DNA of 64,000 nucleotides from Rhytidiadelphus loreus (GCA_947034895.1 OX344762.1:47595087-47659086), one strand, 5' to 3'; numbered from the stretch's first letter, positions 37,173 to 50,289 are shown. Numbers and translations are program-made. Notes: a model not told the origin generated them from the sequence alone.

Positions 37173-37479
37173 GTCTTATAATCCTCAACGGGAATTGAAG
37201 TGCAACTTTGTCCCCAGCCTCTTGCAAATTTTGGAGCTCAGACAAATTTGGAGCTTGGACAAATTTTGGAGCTTTCTTTGGGTTGTCGGGATGAAGCCAT
37301 ATTGGTCCCGGGAGACGTATCGATTGCTGGGGTTCAAATTAAAGGGTCCGGGCAATTGATGTTGAAGTGGAGTGAGCGAGAGGGGGCCCCGGGATGTTGC
37401 AATGGAGTCTTAATGTTGTGTTGGCCCTCAATCGATCCATCAATCAATCCATGTTGAGTACAAGCAGTTGTGCAGGGCC

Positions 37480-40400
37480 ATCAAATGAATGTAAGGTAGG
37501 ACCTGCAACATTGATATAAGCTTATTAGCAGGTGCAATCCCGGGGCCCCTGATGAACACAAAAAAACATATTAACCGACCACCCACCCAAGGCTTCTCTC
37601 TCATTCATGTTGCAAGCTAACTTTTGGCTTACATATGTTGTCATGTGCTTCCTCGACAAAACAAAGTCGGTGGTGTATTGTGTTTTTTGCGTTTTTGTCA
37701 TTGTGTACAATTTCTTTGATATGTTGGAGTCCATTACATTAATTTTTAATGCATTGTGAGCTTTAGAGCTTGATTTTTGAACTTAATTGGGATAAACAAG
37801 ATCATAGTAAATGTTCAACATTCACATTGTAAATCTAGACATCTTCATTTCCAAACTTGTATGGAATAACCAAGATTATAGTTATAGTAAATGTTTGACA
37901 CACATTGTAAATCAATAGATGTTATAATATTCAATAAATAAAAAATATATACTGCAATATGGAATTATGAAAAGTTATAAATACAAAATAATATCTAACA
38001 AGGATTATTGTTTGATTGAAATGGTTGTATAAATAAACATTGGAGTGTATCAAGATGATATCTTCAAGTCATTATGGTATGTATTTGCAACCTTCATAGC
38101 ACTCCTTATAAAAAAAATTGTAGATCAAGATATGGTTGTTTGAGATGTTCTCAAACAACCACAATATATGAATGTTTTATTGTGAATGGAATAATAATAC
38201 TTAAAAAATGAGGAAGGGACTGACAAATGTTCAACAATAGAATAAATTGTGAAAATGTATGAATGTAGTCTTCATGAATACCTATATGATGTATTTTTCA
38301 TATAAAAATATATTTCATTGAGAATGTTTTTGAAAGAAAATTGGAATGACAATTAAGCACTATCAATGTCAATAAGGGCACTTGTCTAGTTTACTAAAAA
38401 AAATCACCTACAAAGGAATTTGGTTGACCTTTCAAGATGGACATGCCCTACCTAAATGGTCACCATCCAAGATTAGTCTAGAGTATGACTTTGAAAGGAG
38501 ATTTTGAGCGGGAATTGGAAACAATGCTTAACAAGGCCAATAGCAATATCTACATGCACTATTGGCAATGAACAATGACACCAAGGTCAAGAGTGAATCA
38601 TGGTCATATGAAAAGGCAACAATCATAGTTAAGTTTTTAGAATACTTGTACATTGGATCATATTCCAATTGTTGATATTCCTTATGAGTCCACAATTATT
38701 CTCATTGAAGTTAATGACAATCCAAGTTTCTAAGACCAACATATTTCCAAATGCTCAAGACTTTAGAATAGACTTTGAGGTATTTGGAGGTTTGACTAGT
38801 TGTAATTTATAGAAAGGAAATATCATTCTTGTATTCCATTTTTTTTAAAGTATGGTGCAATCTATATTCTTCTTGTACATATTAAATGTATAGACTTTGA
38901 CAAAAATAAATGATTCATTATGAGCCTTCATTGATGCCTCCAAATCAACTACTTTTCTTCTTTAAACAACCAATACAATAAATTGGTAAAACTTTGGCTA
39001 TAAAATGACAAATAAAATCAATTTACAATATAAAAAATAAATGAAATTGAAGAAAGGATTCATAATCTATTTATGAACTAGATTCAATGAAATAGTTTAG
39101 GGCTAATTAAAATTGATTTTTATTAGGGTTCCACATGATTATTCGAAGTTGACATGATTGTTTAGAGCATTAGATTTTGGAAAAAAAAAAATCATATAAG
39201 AAGTTTTAAGAAAATTAGTAAGAAAGAACATGTTTATTGTTTTTAACTATTGCAATAATTAACTAAATATTTAAAAAAAAATAGTGTCCACAGTCACACT
39301 TTTAATTGTTTTGAACAACTTGAACTAAATCTTTCTTGACATTTTTTGTTGATGTGGAAGTGTTGTGTTGCAAATTGGATTTAAATTTCAAAGCTTTGTA
39401 GTTGGAAAAATGATAGGATTATTATATAGGGTTGAGGCCATCAATTTTTTTTTTCTAAATCATACCTAAGAAGAATCATTTCATTTTGAATTCTCTTGGT
39501 CTTAAATTTAATGTGTAAAGCTTCCTATACCAATTTGAAACTCCCGACCAATGAAAATTTCCAAATTTTCTTATTGTCTCAAGTTAACCCCAAGTATTAA
39601 CTAATTAAGTTGACATAGTTTGGTTTCTATTTTGTTTCTTTTCAATTTATTAGGTGCATATAGTTGGCTCTTAAAACCGAGCCAAAAGGAGAGAATTTAC
39701 CTCCATGAATGATATTTTTTTGCCTATTTCCTTTACACTTTTCCATTCATATCCATGTAGACACCCAATTTCCAAACCATCTATCTATCATGTGTTTCAG
39801 ACTTTTCTCCACAATTCATTCAATTCCTATTTTCAATTTGTCACCTTCAAATATATTCATGAACATTATGAATTTTATTTTCAAACTCCAATGTAAGGTG
39901 TGGATATCCAAAATTTTGTTGTTTCAATTGCATTTCCTATCTATAGATACATAATATGTCACTGTAGAAATCTTAAACAAGTATTCGTATGGGAAACATT
40001 TGGAAAAGGAACAATTTTGGGTTAATACACTTTAGTGTAACTTGAGCCTTTGCCTAGGATGATGAATCTATTTACACCCAAAACTATACTTTTTTGGAAA
40101 TAAATTAGGTGATTCCTAGTAATTTCATCCATTCAAAATTAAAGAATATTTTATAAAATAATTCACATAAAAATTCCTCCAAAGAGTAGGATAGGAATCC
40201 ATTTGGTCATTGTAGATAAATGTAAAAAATTTCCCCTTGTTTATCTCCAAATTAGATACAAGGTGCAAAAATTTGAATGCTATTATTAAGGTGGATAAAT
40301 AAATAAATTTATCACTTATTTTTTACCTAGTTAACTTTTATTTCTTAAGTTCTTTAAGCAAATTTGAAGTCCTTGATTTCAAATGTGAATTCAAATCCTC

Positions 40401-40639
40401 CAAATTTGATTGTCCTTGGGGAAAATAATATGTTCTTGTGTATTCCCTCAAGCAATAATTTGGATTTAGGTTCACAAGATGAGATGAGATGGAATATAAG
40501 TTGGTTGGCTCAATTTTGTGCACTTTCTCTATTCTTGAAAGCTATAATAATCTTGAACTTAAGCAAACATTCTTGAATAATTGAGATTGGGACTATTATG
40601 GAATAAAGTGGTCACAATCAAAGCTTTTATTGACACTAA
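37480..40639. other. AT-rich stretch without a recognised gene
   Basis: Long A/T-rich DNA with only short frames on either strand and no domain. I see no clear element ends here. Confidence 0.4.
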
Positions 40640-40930
40640 CAAAGTGAGTTAATAATTTTTCCTACTTTAGGAAGGTAAAACCAATACTAAAAGAGACTAT
40701 TTTAATGCAATGAATAGCGATCATTTTACAAAAATAGTACAACCAATTTAGGTGAGTAGCATGACCTTTATGAATGCACTTTATGTTGATTATTGTGGAA
40801 GAGGGGGTTCTAATTACTCCTTTGGATCATTTGGACAACACTCTTCAAAACTTCATAACAAATTTGTATCGTTTATTGGAAAATCATAATTTCAATCGCT
40901 ATTATCTTCTCTTATATTAGTCTATTTAAG
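40640..40930 (+). repeat. Dispersed repeat R1, copy 3
   Basis: Collinear with 370-690 and 14575-14905 (TTTAGGTGAGTAGCATGACC, TTGGATCATTTGGACAACAC, TTTCAATCGCTATTATCTTC). Confidence 0.45.
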
Positions 40931-41204
40931 CGTCACTCATCTTGACTTATGGAAGTCAATTTGGAACCTTAGATGAAAAGACTCCTCAAGTATCCCAAAA
41001 GTAAAAACATGGTTGCGTAGATTAGAAAAATTGTCCACAAGAAGTGGGTGGGTCTTCTTATAGTCCATTTTCATTGTCTAAGCACCTTTTGTTTCCACGA
41101 TTGGATCATCCACTTTAGCTCTGACCCAAAAATTGCCATAGATACAAGGACAATAAAATTGTGAAACTTTGTTCCATCTGAGCTTGGGATCTTGAGTTTG
41201 TAAG

Positions 41205-41500
41205 CCTAGTAGCCTAAGCACCTATATTATAGGTACCTATGTTATCAATACCTTCTATCATTATATGATGCCTATGTTATAAAGCACCTTCTATGGTTAT
41301 AGTATGCCTATATTATAGGTACCTATGTTATAAAGCACCTTCTATGGTTATAGTATGCCTATATTATAGGTACCTATGTTATAAAGCACCTTCAATGGTA
41401 CCTATATGGTACCTATATTGTAGGTGCCTTTCATGGTTATAGGATACCTATATTATAGGTACATATGTTATAAGCACTTTCAATGGATGTAGGGTACCTA
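41205..41500 (+). repeat. Minisatellite of about 52 bp abutting a MITE
   Basis: Five to six units built from CCTATATTATAGGTACCTA, TGTTATAAAGCACCTTC and ATGGTTATAG. The two middle units are nearly identical and the outer ones diverge, as in arrays growing from the centre. The last unit ends where the MITE at 41501 starts. Confidence 0.75.
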
Positions 41501-41732
41501 CACAAAATAGTGAAATTAGGTTGCCTTATTTCAAGAAAGTTACTCTACAAGCCATCAAAGTCAACAAATGTTTCTACAGATACTTCCATTTGTAAATATG
41601 GAGGTCCACGAGTTCCAATTACAACAATAACTAATTCAAAAGTAGTGCATTCTTGTACATCAATAGTAAATATTTATTTAGTGTAGATTGTCGAGAAATT
41701 AGTGTGGGGCAACCTAGTTTCACTATTTTATG
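41501..41732. mobile_element. CATAAAATAGTG-TIR MITE, copy 2 (232 bp)
   Basis: Ends CACAAAATAGTGAAATTAGG and CACTATTTTATG. Inverted relative to 30522-30771. TA lies directly outside both ends, which may be a 2-bp target duplication. Confidence 0.75.
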
Positions 41733-42668
41733 TAGTTACACCCATACTCAAGGCTTGTAGGCTCGCATTTCCAAGCTCACATGCTAGAATTGTTGTGTGA
41801 AGTAGGAGGAAAAAAATGTGATACTCCATCTTCTTGTGGTGTGAACGCGGATCTATACAAAGAGGACCCTCCCGCAGTCCCGCCAACCTGAAATTGAAAT
41901 GGGCGGGTAAGCTTACAGAGGTCCTTTCTAGAATGGCAACAGGTAAATTATGGATGAATTTACGTCAACGCTGATGCAGCCGCCTACGAAACTCATCCTC
42001 AGCTGGCAATGCCACCCAAGCACATGTGGGTGACGTGGATTGTCCAACTGGACAACCAAAGTGGATAAGAGGCGAGTTCCGACGACGCCACGTTGAGCAT
42101 CATGCATGCGTCACAGTGGCAACGGGCAGGCCGATCAAATTCACAGTAAATTAATTGCTTCAGGTTGGGGTTAACTTAATATTAATAACAGTTTGAGTAC
42201 TCAGTGTCAGTTCAGCCGATTTGCAGTAATTAATTTATTTCACTTATTTTGGTAAGGGTAGAAAGTGACCTTCATTGGATGAGTGAAGAAGCTAGTTTAC
42301 ATTCATGAACTTGGATGGAAAAAAAATGAAAAATGAAACATTTCGAAAAAAAAAAAATCATTATATTCAATCACAAGTGTGTATATTAGGTCATTGTAAA
42401 AGGAATGATAGGATGGCATCCTAGTAATTTCCAAGTGAGTAATCATACCTTGGTACAATTTTTGCTAATACAATATTTTGCAACTACTAGGGTATTGTCA
42501 AGCTATATGGCTTTAAGCACTAGATTGGTAAAGAAAATAATAATACCTTTGAATACTTGGAATGGAATTACAACTTGAAAGTAGAATCATTGGATGTGCA
42601 TCAAAAACCAATAAAAATAGATACAACAATATTCTAATTTGAATTTTTGACAACCAAAATGGATCCCC
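41733..42668. other. No gene recognised
   Basis: Contains a GC-richer patch at about 41.86-42.15 kb without a usable frame, then AT-rich DNA. Confidence 0.4.
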
Positions 42669-42672
42669 TTAA

Positions 42673-43222
42673 CCCCAAAAGTCCCAAGGCCATTTTTCTA
42701 TTGAAAACCACTCAAAACTGTCATTTCTGCTGCATTCACCCACGGAAGTAGAAAAAACATTTTTTTTAGAATCTAACCATGGGATCTTGTACTTCACTTG
42801 TCCAATATCATGTGGTAAAAATTTCATCAAATTTGACTGTATGGATTAAAAGATATTAGCATTCAAAGTTGGACAAAAAGATTTGTTTTAAGAACATGCT
42901 TAGATTGCCCGAAAAACAAGATTGTCCATAACTTTCTCATAACTAGTCCAAATGGAATGAATCAAATCTTCAGATGTAGACGAAAACATAGTCTTTGAGA
43001 AAAAAAAAATTAATTCAATTTTGAATCTTTGAATTTTTTTTTGTGTTACTCATTGAGTTCAATTCTAGACTTTTTGTGGTATAATTTTTGCTCCCAGGCA
43101 CCAATAGAAATAAAAATTAAATTTTTATAAAGCTAATCAATTTTTCTATTTTATGAGAAAGTTTTAAAAGAACATGCCCAAAATTCAATTTGTCCCCCAA
43201 GGGGACAATGGGACTTTAGGGA
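42673..43222. mobile_element. TTAA-flanked element, copy D (550 bp)
   Basis: Starts CCCCAAAAGTCCCAAGG and ends CCATTGTCCCCTTGGG-type sequence on the opposite strand, outermost TCCCTAAAGTCCC. TTAA at 42669-42672 and 43223-43226. An internal deletion relative to copies C and E explains its length. Confidence 0.8.
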
Positions 43223-43226
43223 TTAA

Positions 43227-44104
43227 AAAACAAGCTCAAAGCTAAAAATATAGAGGCCAAGGCAAATCATGCAGATCAAAGGGAAATTTAAAAAAAAAAC
43301 GAATTTCTGTTGTTATGTTTCCATAATTTTTCATTTTTAAGTAGTGTTTGTCTTTTACCTTGCTTTTTGTGGACTCTACTTTAGTCATTCAAAGCTAAAA
43401 TGTCTATTTTATATAAATTTTTCATGTGCTTCCAATGATCTCAGCCAATGATAATATTTCAAGTTGTAATTCTGTACACATCGTCCAAAAGTTATTTTGT
43501 TTGTAAGGTCACTAACACTAATTTCTTGTGTGGATTGAGAATACCCGAAGGCAATTATCAATGAGTTGATCACCCTCGAGATGCAAATAGAATAAATAAA
43601 TAATCATAGTAATAAGAAAAAGAAATAAAAATAACAAATAACTATAATTATAATATAAAATTAAAATTCTTGACAACCATAAATAATTGATTGTAACTAA
43701 ATGAAATTGAAAAATGGGTATGAAAAGAGACTTAAGAAGGCGAGTAAGAAGGAAATAGCCAACAATTTTGTAGTAAATGCAAATGGCATACTAATAGTTG
43801 CAAGCAACATTATTTTATTTTATTTGTTTGTGATTAATGCTGGAATCTCGTAAACCACCATGCCAATGGAGGCACCCTTGGTATCATTGGAAATTCTTAG
43901 GGAAGGTTTGTATTCTATGTTTAGTATATATAGACTACTCTTCAAACATAATGTAAAATTTGATAGGACAAATGATATTAAATGTCAATGATATTGAATA
44001 ATTTGTCATATTTAAAGAAATTTAAGAAGAGATGGACATCACTTCTATAGCAATTATAAATCACATACTAATAGTTGTGACAATGACATACAACACACTA
44101 GTCA
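43227..44104. other. AT-rich DNA, no gene recognised
   Basis: Short frames only, with no element ends detected. Confidence 0.4.
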
Positions 44105-44108
44105 TTAA

Positions 44109-45012
44109 CCCCTAAAATCCCATTGTCTCCTCGGGGGACAATTTGGAATTTAGGCAGGTTCCTATGGGCTGAAACTTTACCCTAATTTTTTGAAACTTTT
44201 TTTGAAGATAAAAAATCTGATAAACTTTGTGGGAATATAATTTTTATTCCAATCAATGACTGAAAGCAAAAGTTATACCACAAAAAGCCTAGAACTAAAC
44301 TCGGCGGGTAGCACAAAAAATATTGCAAAAATTCAATTTTTTTTTTTTTAAACCTCAAAGATTATGTTTTTGTTTACATCTGAAGCTTGATTCATTCCAT
44401 TTTGATTATTGATGTGAAAGTTATGAACAATCTTATTTTTCAGGCAATCTGAACATCTTTTTGAAAAAATAACTTATAGGATTCATTTCAGAATGCAATT
44501 TTCAATTTTTTTTTTGAAAAGGTTAAGTTTGTTTGCTAGAACAATCTCACCGTTGGGATTATTGTATTTCAATCCCATCTAAGAGCTATTAACAATTTAG
44601 TTTTTCTTTCAATCTTGGACCTACTTCTACTTGACAATTTTTAGAAGTATGAAAATCAAGTTTTTATTTTTTGAATTTTTTTTCCTACGACTCTCAACTC
44701 AATTATTCAACACAATAAAATTTAAATACAAATTCCATAGTGCACATTTTTTCCACAAATAGCAATCAAAGTCATCTAAAATTGCAGTCTAGTGTTCAAA
44801 AGAACTTGTTTTTTCAACTTTGAATGCTCATATCTCTCAATCTGTACAATCAAACTTCATGAAATTTTTACCACATAATCTCAAACAAGTAAAGTTTGAG
44901 ATCCTATGGTTCAACTCCAAAAAAAGTATTTTTTTGTTTTTTTGGAAAAACGCAGTAGAAATGGCAGTTTTGAGTGGTTTTTGACAGAAAAATGGCCTTG
45001 GGACTTTAGGGA
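44109..45012. mobile_element. TTAA-flanked element, copy E (904 bp)
   Basis: Starts CCCCTAAAATCCCATTGTC and ends GGGACTTTAGGGA. TTAA at 44105-44108 and 45013-45016. Inverted relative to copies C and D. Its right end carries a frame parallel to one in copy C, which reflects shared DNA. Confidence 0.85.
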
Positions 45013-45016
45013 TTAA

Positions 45017-45622
45017 TAGGAATATGGTTTGCATAGAAAAGAAAAATTAATTGACCTACAAGAAAACCTACAATTGATCCATATTGATTCTTGTGGAATC
45101 ATGTCTATAGTTTAGGCCAAGAATATTTCTACTATTATATCTGAAGGACAAGATTGATGCATTTGTGCCAAACATATAATTATTTCTAGAAAACTGTTTC
45201 TATGAATGCTAAAAATGAAGATGCTTCACAAGATATTTTCCACTATTCAAAAACAAAACTTGGAAAAACAATTCCCCCAAATTTTTGGCATCTAGTTTTA
45301 GAATGATTTTCTACCAAACTTGCCCAACAACTATGGTACTAACGGTAGTATGCTAACAAAAACTTAGATCACTATCAAAGTAGTCTCAATTAGGTTACTA
45401 AGAATTGGAATTTTGTATGCTATAAGTGCCTTAACCTTGGAAGGACCCGTTGGTCACTGTGAATCATTTGCTTAAAAAACAAAACCAAGAGTACTTGTTG
45501 GAGGTCAAACTATTGTGCAAGACCTCCCATTTTCGCACACAAAATTCCAAGGATGAACATCTGCACTTTTGTCTTACATAGAAGGATACTTTGTCATCAG
45601 ACACTTAGTATACACAATGACG
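45017..45622. other. No gene recognised
   Basis: AT-rich spacer between two TTAA elements. Short frames only. Confidence 0.4.
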
Positions 45623-45626
45623 TTAA

Positions 45627-47254
45627 CCCCTAAAGTTCCTTGACTATGTTATCACCAAAACATTCAAAAATTGCCATTCCTAATACAAGTACCAAATTTT
45701 TGAAAAATATCATTTTTGGACACATGTAACTATAGGATCCTATAGTGAGCAAGATTGAGAAGATGTGGATAGGAAAAAATAATAAGTAGAAAGAAGTAGA
45801 TAATGATTCAAAATACTAAATTGTTAAGAATTTAGTTATTGAATTGAAAAATGCCAATCCCAATGGTTGAAATGTTGTAATGAATAATCTACATCCTATG
45901 ATTTTATTTTTTTCAAAAAATATTGGAAATTGAGTTAACCCCTAAAGGACCAGGGCCGTTCTTCTATCAAAAACTACTCAAAACTGCCATTTTTGCTGCA
46001 TTCATCCAAAAAAACAAAAAAACACTTTTTTTAGAATCTTTCCGTAGGATCTTGTACTTTACTAGTCTAGTATCATGTGGTAAAAATTTCATGGAGTTTG
46101 ACCGTACAGATTGGAAGATATTAACATTCAAAGTTGAAAAAAGAAAGTTTTTTGAACACTAGCCTGCAATTTCAGATGACTTTGAATGCCATTTGGGAAA
46201 AAAAATTACACCATGGACCTTGAATTTAAAAAATTTTGTGTTGAAGAATTGAGTTGAAATTCTAGGAAAAAAATTAAAAAAAAACACGATTGATTTTCAT
46301 TCTTTAAAAAATTGTTCAGTAGAAGTAGGTCCAAGATTGAAAGAAAAACTAAATCTTTAATAGCTCTAAAATGGGATTGAAACACAATAATCTCAACGGT
46401 GAGATCGTTCTAAATAGAAAATTTAACCTTGTCAAACAATTTTTTTTGAAAAATTGTGAAAATTGCATTCAGAATTGAATCCTATAAGTTATTTTTTCAA
46501 GAAGATGCTCAAATTGCCCGAAAAACAAGATTGTTCATAACTTTCACATTACTAATCCAAATGGAATGAATCAAAGCTTCACATGTAGACAAAAATATGA
46601 TCTTTAAGAAGAAAAAAATTAAAAAATTAATTTCAAATTTTTGAAGATTTATTTTTCTGCCCGGTGACGTGTAAATTATGTTTAAGATGCCATAACTTTT
46701 GCTCTCGGGCACCAATTGAAATCAAATTTATATTCCCACAAAGCTCATAAGTTTTCCTGTCTTATAAGAAAGTTTCAAAAAAAATCATTGAAAATTGAGA
46801 TCATAGGAACTTGCCCGAAATCCATTTTGTCCCCCGAGGGGACAATGGTCCTTTAGGGGTTAAATAAAGGACTTCAAAGTTTATTTTAGACTAGAGGATC
46901 CATAACTGCCCGCAAACTAAAACACCTCATAACTTTTGACTCATTGATCAAAATGGAATGATTTAAAGATTTATATGTATATATTAATCTAGAAAACCAA
47001 TTTCAAATTTATGTTTTTGAAAAAAGTGATTTTTTCAAATCTGCCCAAACTGCCCAAGTTGAGAAACAAACTACATATTAGGTCATAACTTTTGACTCAT
47101 ATTTCCAAATGTCCTGAAATTTAGTGCACTTGGAAGATATTCCTCATCCACACCTTCTATTAAAATTTGAGCCAAAAATATGGAAATAGCTAGTCACACA
47201 TACCTGCCCAAAATTTCTATGTTGCCAAAACCCGTAGTTTGGTTCCTTTAGGGG
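45627..47254. mobile_element. TTAA-flanked element, copy B, split by copy C
   Basis: Starts CCCCTAAAGTTCC and ends GGTTCCTTTAGGGG. TTAA at 45623-45626 and 47255-47258. Without the nested copy it is about 0.7 kb and aligns, inverted, with copy A. It is interrupted at a TTAA by copy C. Confidence 0.85.
45939..46859. mobile_element. TTAA-flanked element, copy C, nested in copy B (921 bp)
   Basis: Starts CCCCTAAAGGACCAGG, ends CAATGGTCCTTTAGGGG. TTAA at 45935-45938 and 46860-46863. Host DNA reads GAAATTGAG-TTAA before it and TTAA-ATAAAGGACTT after it, while copy A has one TTAA at the matching place. A hairpin TGTCCCCCGAGGGGACA lies 10 bp from the right end. No transposase frame; the 79-codon frame at the left end is shared with copy E by DNA homology. 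Confidence 0.9.
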
Positions 47255-47383
47255 TTAAGCACTTCACTTGCATGAAATTTATTTATTTTAGCACTATAAA
47301 TGCTTTCTTGAAGGATCTGTCTGATCGCAACATGACACATGATAACATCCTCAAAAAATTAAGGACTTTCTATCGAAGTTGCT

Positions 47384-47434
47384 AAGATATGTGCACTCAA
47401 AAGTGACACTCTCCTAATTGTGCCACCTATCTAC
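47384..47434 (+). repeat. Single arm of the foldback element
   Basis: ATGTGCACTCAAAAGTGACA and ACTCTCCTAATTGTGCCAC match one arm of 33212-33375. The partner arm is missing. Confidence 0.6.
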
Positions 47435-48517
47435 AGTTGTCCAAGATTTCAACCTTTGTCTAGTAAAATGCGGTCGCGGACTCATCGTGGCTGAAAATGT
47501 GTTTGTCAAGCAAGTTCCCATCTCTCAACGAATGCAAATTGGACACTCTCGCTTTGGTCGTCGGCATCAAGATGCTCATCCTGCATGTTCCGTCTCTTGC
47601 TGGCTTTCTTGTTCAGTTGTTTCAAGCGGTTACAAGCTGTACAAGCTGTACAACCCATTCAGTGATTTTAAATTTTTAAATAAATAAATAAATAAATTAA
47701 TTTTTAACCAAATGGAACATTTCCATTGAAAGGGGGAGAAAGTACTGCACATCAAAACCAAGGGATGCAAGTCCCCCGCCCGGCAAAAATACATTCAGCT
47801 AATTTTGATTAACAATGAAAATTGAAATCAAGTGGCCAGGAATTGCTGCTGCCCGGGGGGGCTGGACCGGGGGCCGCGGGGGGCCCTTACTTACCTTACC
47901 GATTGTACAACAACGTTTAGTTGATGTTGGCACTTCATCATGATGGTCACTGAAAAATACCCAGAGGTAAGAAAATCAAACACCCAATGCATGCCCAATG
48001 CACGACAAACGCATGACAAAGGCATGCTATTCAGGCTTCCCCAAACTACCTCGGTTTCTTATTTGCAAATTTTAAAAAATGTCAAGATTAAAAACTTTGG
48101 AACAAAAGTCCACTTTGATGAAAATATATGTATACAAATACTTTTGTTGCAACCATTGTTTGTGTACTATGCATAACATTTATTGACTTTGGATAGAAGG
48201 AGGGCTTTGCATTGACAAAAGCTATGATGATGAAAAAAACTTGAGTAATTATCGTACTCAAAAAGTAAGTTGATTTGATTCTCCAAGGACAAAGAATAGA
48301 GTCTTTTTGTAAGGTACAAGGTCCGTAAACTATTCCTTTGAGCATACCTACTTCATCAATGATACTCATAGATATTTCAAGGAAAATGTAATTCATTCCT
48401 CACTAGGGGAGGTTTTTAGAACCTCCAACTTTAGTGTAACTATTTGTTTAGTATGGTAGTATCAATGGAAAATTTTGTGTTTAATTGGGAAGAATATTTT
48501 TGTAGGTTAAAATTTTT
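47435..48517. other. No confident gene; GC-richer patches
   Basis: A plus frame of 89 codons at 47418-47687 lies in a GC-richer patch but shows no known domain and starts inside a repeat arm. A short very GC-rich block is at about 47845-47890. The rest is AT-rich. Confidence 0.3.
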
Positions 48518-49955
48518 ACTACTAAAGGACCAATGATTGTTTTTCATCAAAAAAACATTCAAAACTGTCATTTTGAGTGCAAAGAAGAAAAAAAAAATTT
48601 AATGGTATTTTTGGCATATCTAGACATAGGATCTTGCAGTATACTAGTATAAGGATGTGAGGTAAAAATTTCAAACACTTTCACCACATAGATTGCAAGA
48701 TAAATGTGTTCAAAGTGAAGAAATCATATTTTTTGGGCACAATGGCAAATTAGTTTATGAGACTTTGAACCTTTTGAACTTAAAGTTTTGCACTATAAAT
48801 TTTGAATTAAAATTTGTTTTTATCATGAAGAATTGAGTTGAAAATATATGAAAAATTAAAATTAAAAAAATAACATGATTTTCATTCTTTGAGAAAATGT
48901 TAAGTAGAAGAAGGTATGTGCTAGAGGAAAAAATAAATCATTAGTAGCTCTAAGATGGAATTAAATATACTAATCCAATGGTGAGATTATTCTAGCAAGC
49001 AAAGTTAAGCTTGTGGAACTTTTTGTTTTGAAAAATGTTACAAATTAAACTCAAAAACAAATCCTATATGTTATTTTTTCAAAAAGATGTTCTAATTGCC
49101 AACAAAACAAGATGCTCCATAACTTTCACATCACAATATACCCAAAAGAGGCAATCACAGCCTATTTGTGATTCCGTCGTCCCCCCCCCCAAAAATCAGA
49201 AATTGTTGGATGGGGGAAAAAAATATTTCCACCCCCCCTCAAAGAAAAATTTGTAGCCGTTGGATTTGGATACAAATACTGAATAGTGAACATGAATACA
49301 AATATGGGATACATACTAGTACAAATATGGTAAAAAAATGTATACGGTCTAGTATACGGCCAATATATCCCATATTGTTTGGCATTCTTACACACACTTG
49401 AAAATTACAAGAGGGGAGGAGGGAGGGGGAAGGGTTGAATGGAACCTTAAAAAAATATATATTTTTAAAGTTTTTATTCACCACCCCCCTCCCAAAAAAA
49501 TTTAAAATTTAAAATTTAAATTTTTTTGAGAAGGGGTAGGGGGGGTTGAATAAAAACTTTAAAAATAGTTTTTTTTGGGCCCATTGTGACAATTTGTCAC
49601 AATGACAATGACCTCGAAAGATGCAGTAACTGCCTCAAATTCACATCATAACTTTCACATCAAAGATCCAAATGGAATGAATCAAACCTTTCCATTTAGA
49701 CAAAATACAATATATAAGGGAAAAAAAAATTATTTTTATTTCAAGTTTTTTTGGACTTTTTTTTGCCCTCTAAGTTTAATTTTGGGCTTATTGTGGTGTA
49801 ACTTTTTCTCCTTAGCACCAATTGAAATAAAAATTATATTCCTCTAAAGTTAATAAGTTTTTCTATCTTTTGAGAAAGTTTCACTAAAAATTGAGTTCAT
49901 AGAAACTTTCCCAAAATCCAATTTGTCCCTAGAGAGAACATTAATTCTTTAGTGA
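48518..49955. mobile_element. TTAA-family element, copy G, decayed ends, interrupted
   Basis: The left end CTACTAAAGGACCAATG and right end ATTCTTTAGTGATGAA are degenerate. The interior matches copy C (AATTGAGTTGAAA, TAGCTCTAAGATGGAATT, CATAACTTTCACATCA). Interrupted by the 513-bp insert at 49134-49646. Confidence 0.65.
49134..49646. mobile_element. GATAC-core repeat inserted in copy G with a 16-bp direct repeat
   Basis: CATAACTTTCACATCA occurs at 49118-49133 and 49647-49662, once each side of the insert. Copy C has the near-identical word once. The insert has C-rich and G-rich blocks around a core of GATACAAATA-like words, like 12771-13340. Weak inverted words GAGGCAATCAC / GAGGCAGTTAC lie near its ends. 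Mechanism unclear: the duplication length suits a retroposon, but there is no poly(A). Confidence 0.65.
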
Positions 49956-50289
49956 TGAAGGGGGAAATACATTAGTTAAATGTAGGTCCAAAATAGAAGG
50001 ATGAAAATTATTAAAGATGTCTAAGTAAGCATCATATCATCTTAAGTGAAGTTTGCTTTATAGCAAGTTAGTTTGGGGAGATTCTCTCTACAATTGATGT
50101 CAAACTCACAAATATTTTGGAAGTTCTTTTGCACATTACAATTGTTTAAGAAAATCTTAATTTTCAAAATTATAAGTCTATTTTAAGAATTATCTATGAT
50201 CAAACTTCCTTTGCAGATATGATAATAAAAATTGTTATGTCTCACTTATTTTGCATAGAAGTTTACCAATGAGATTTACCCTCTAAACA

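Noticed and set aside
37200..37457. EAILVPGDVSI resembling a P-type H+-ATPase segment
   Set aside because: Only about a dozen residues match; the rest of the frame does not follow the family. A translated search could reopen this.
45923..46162. 79-codon frame at the end of TTAA element C, with a similar frame in copy E
   Set aside because: The similarity follows from the DNA homology of the two copies. The frames cross the element boundary, other copies have stops, and no transposase motif is present.
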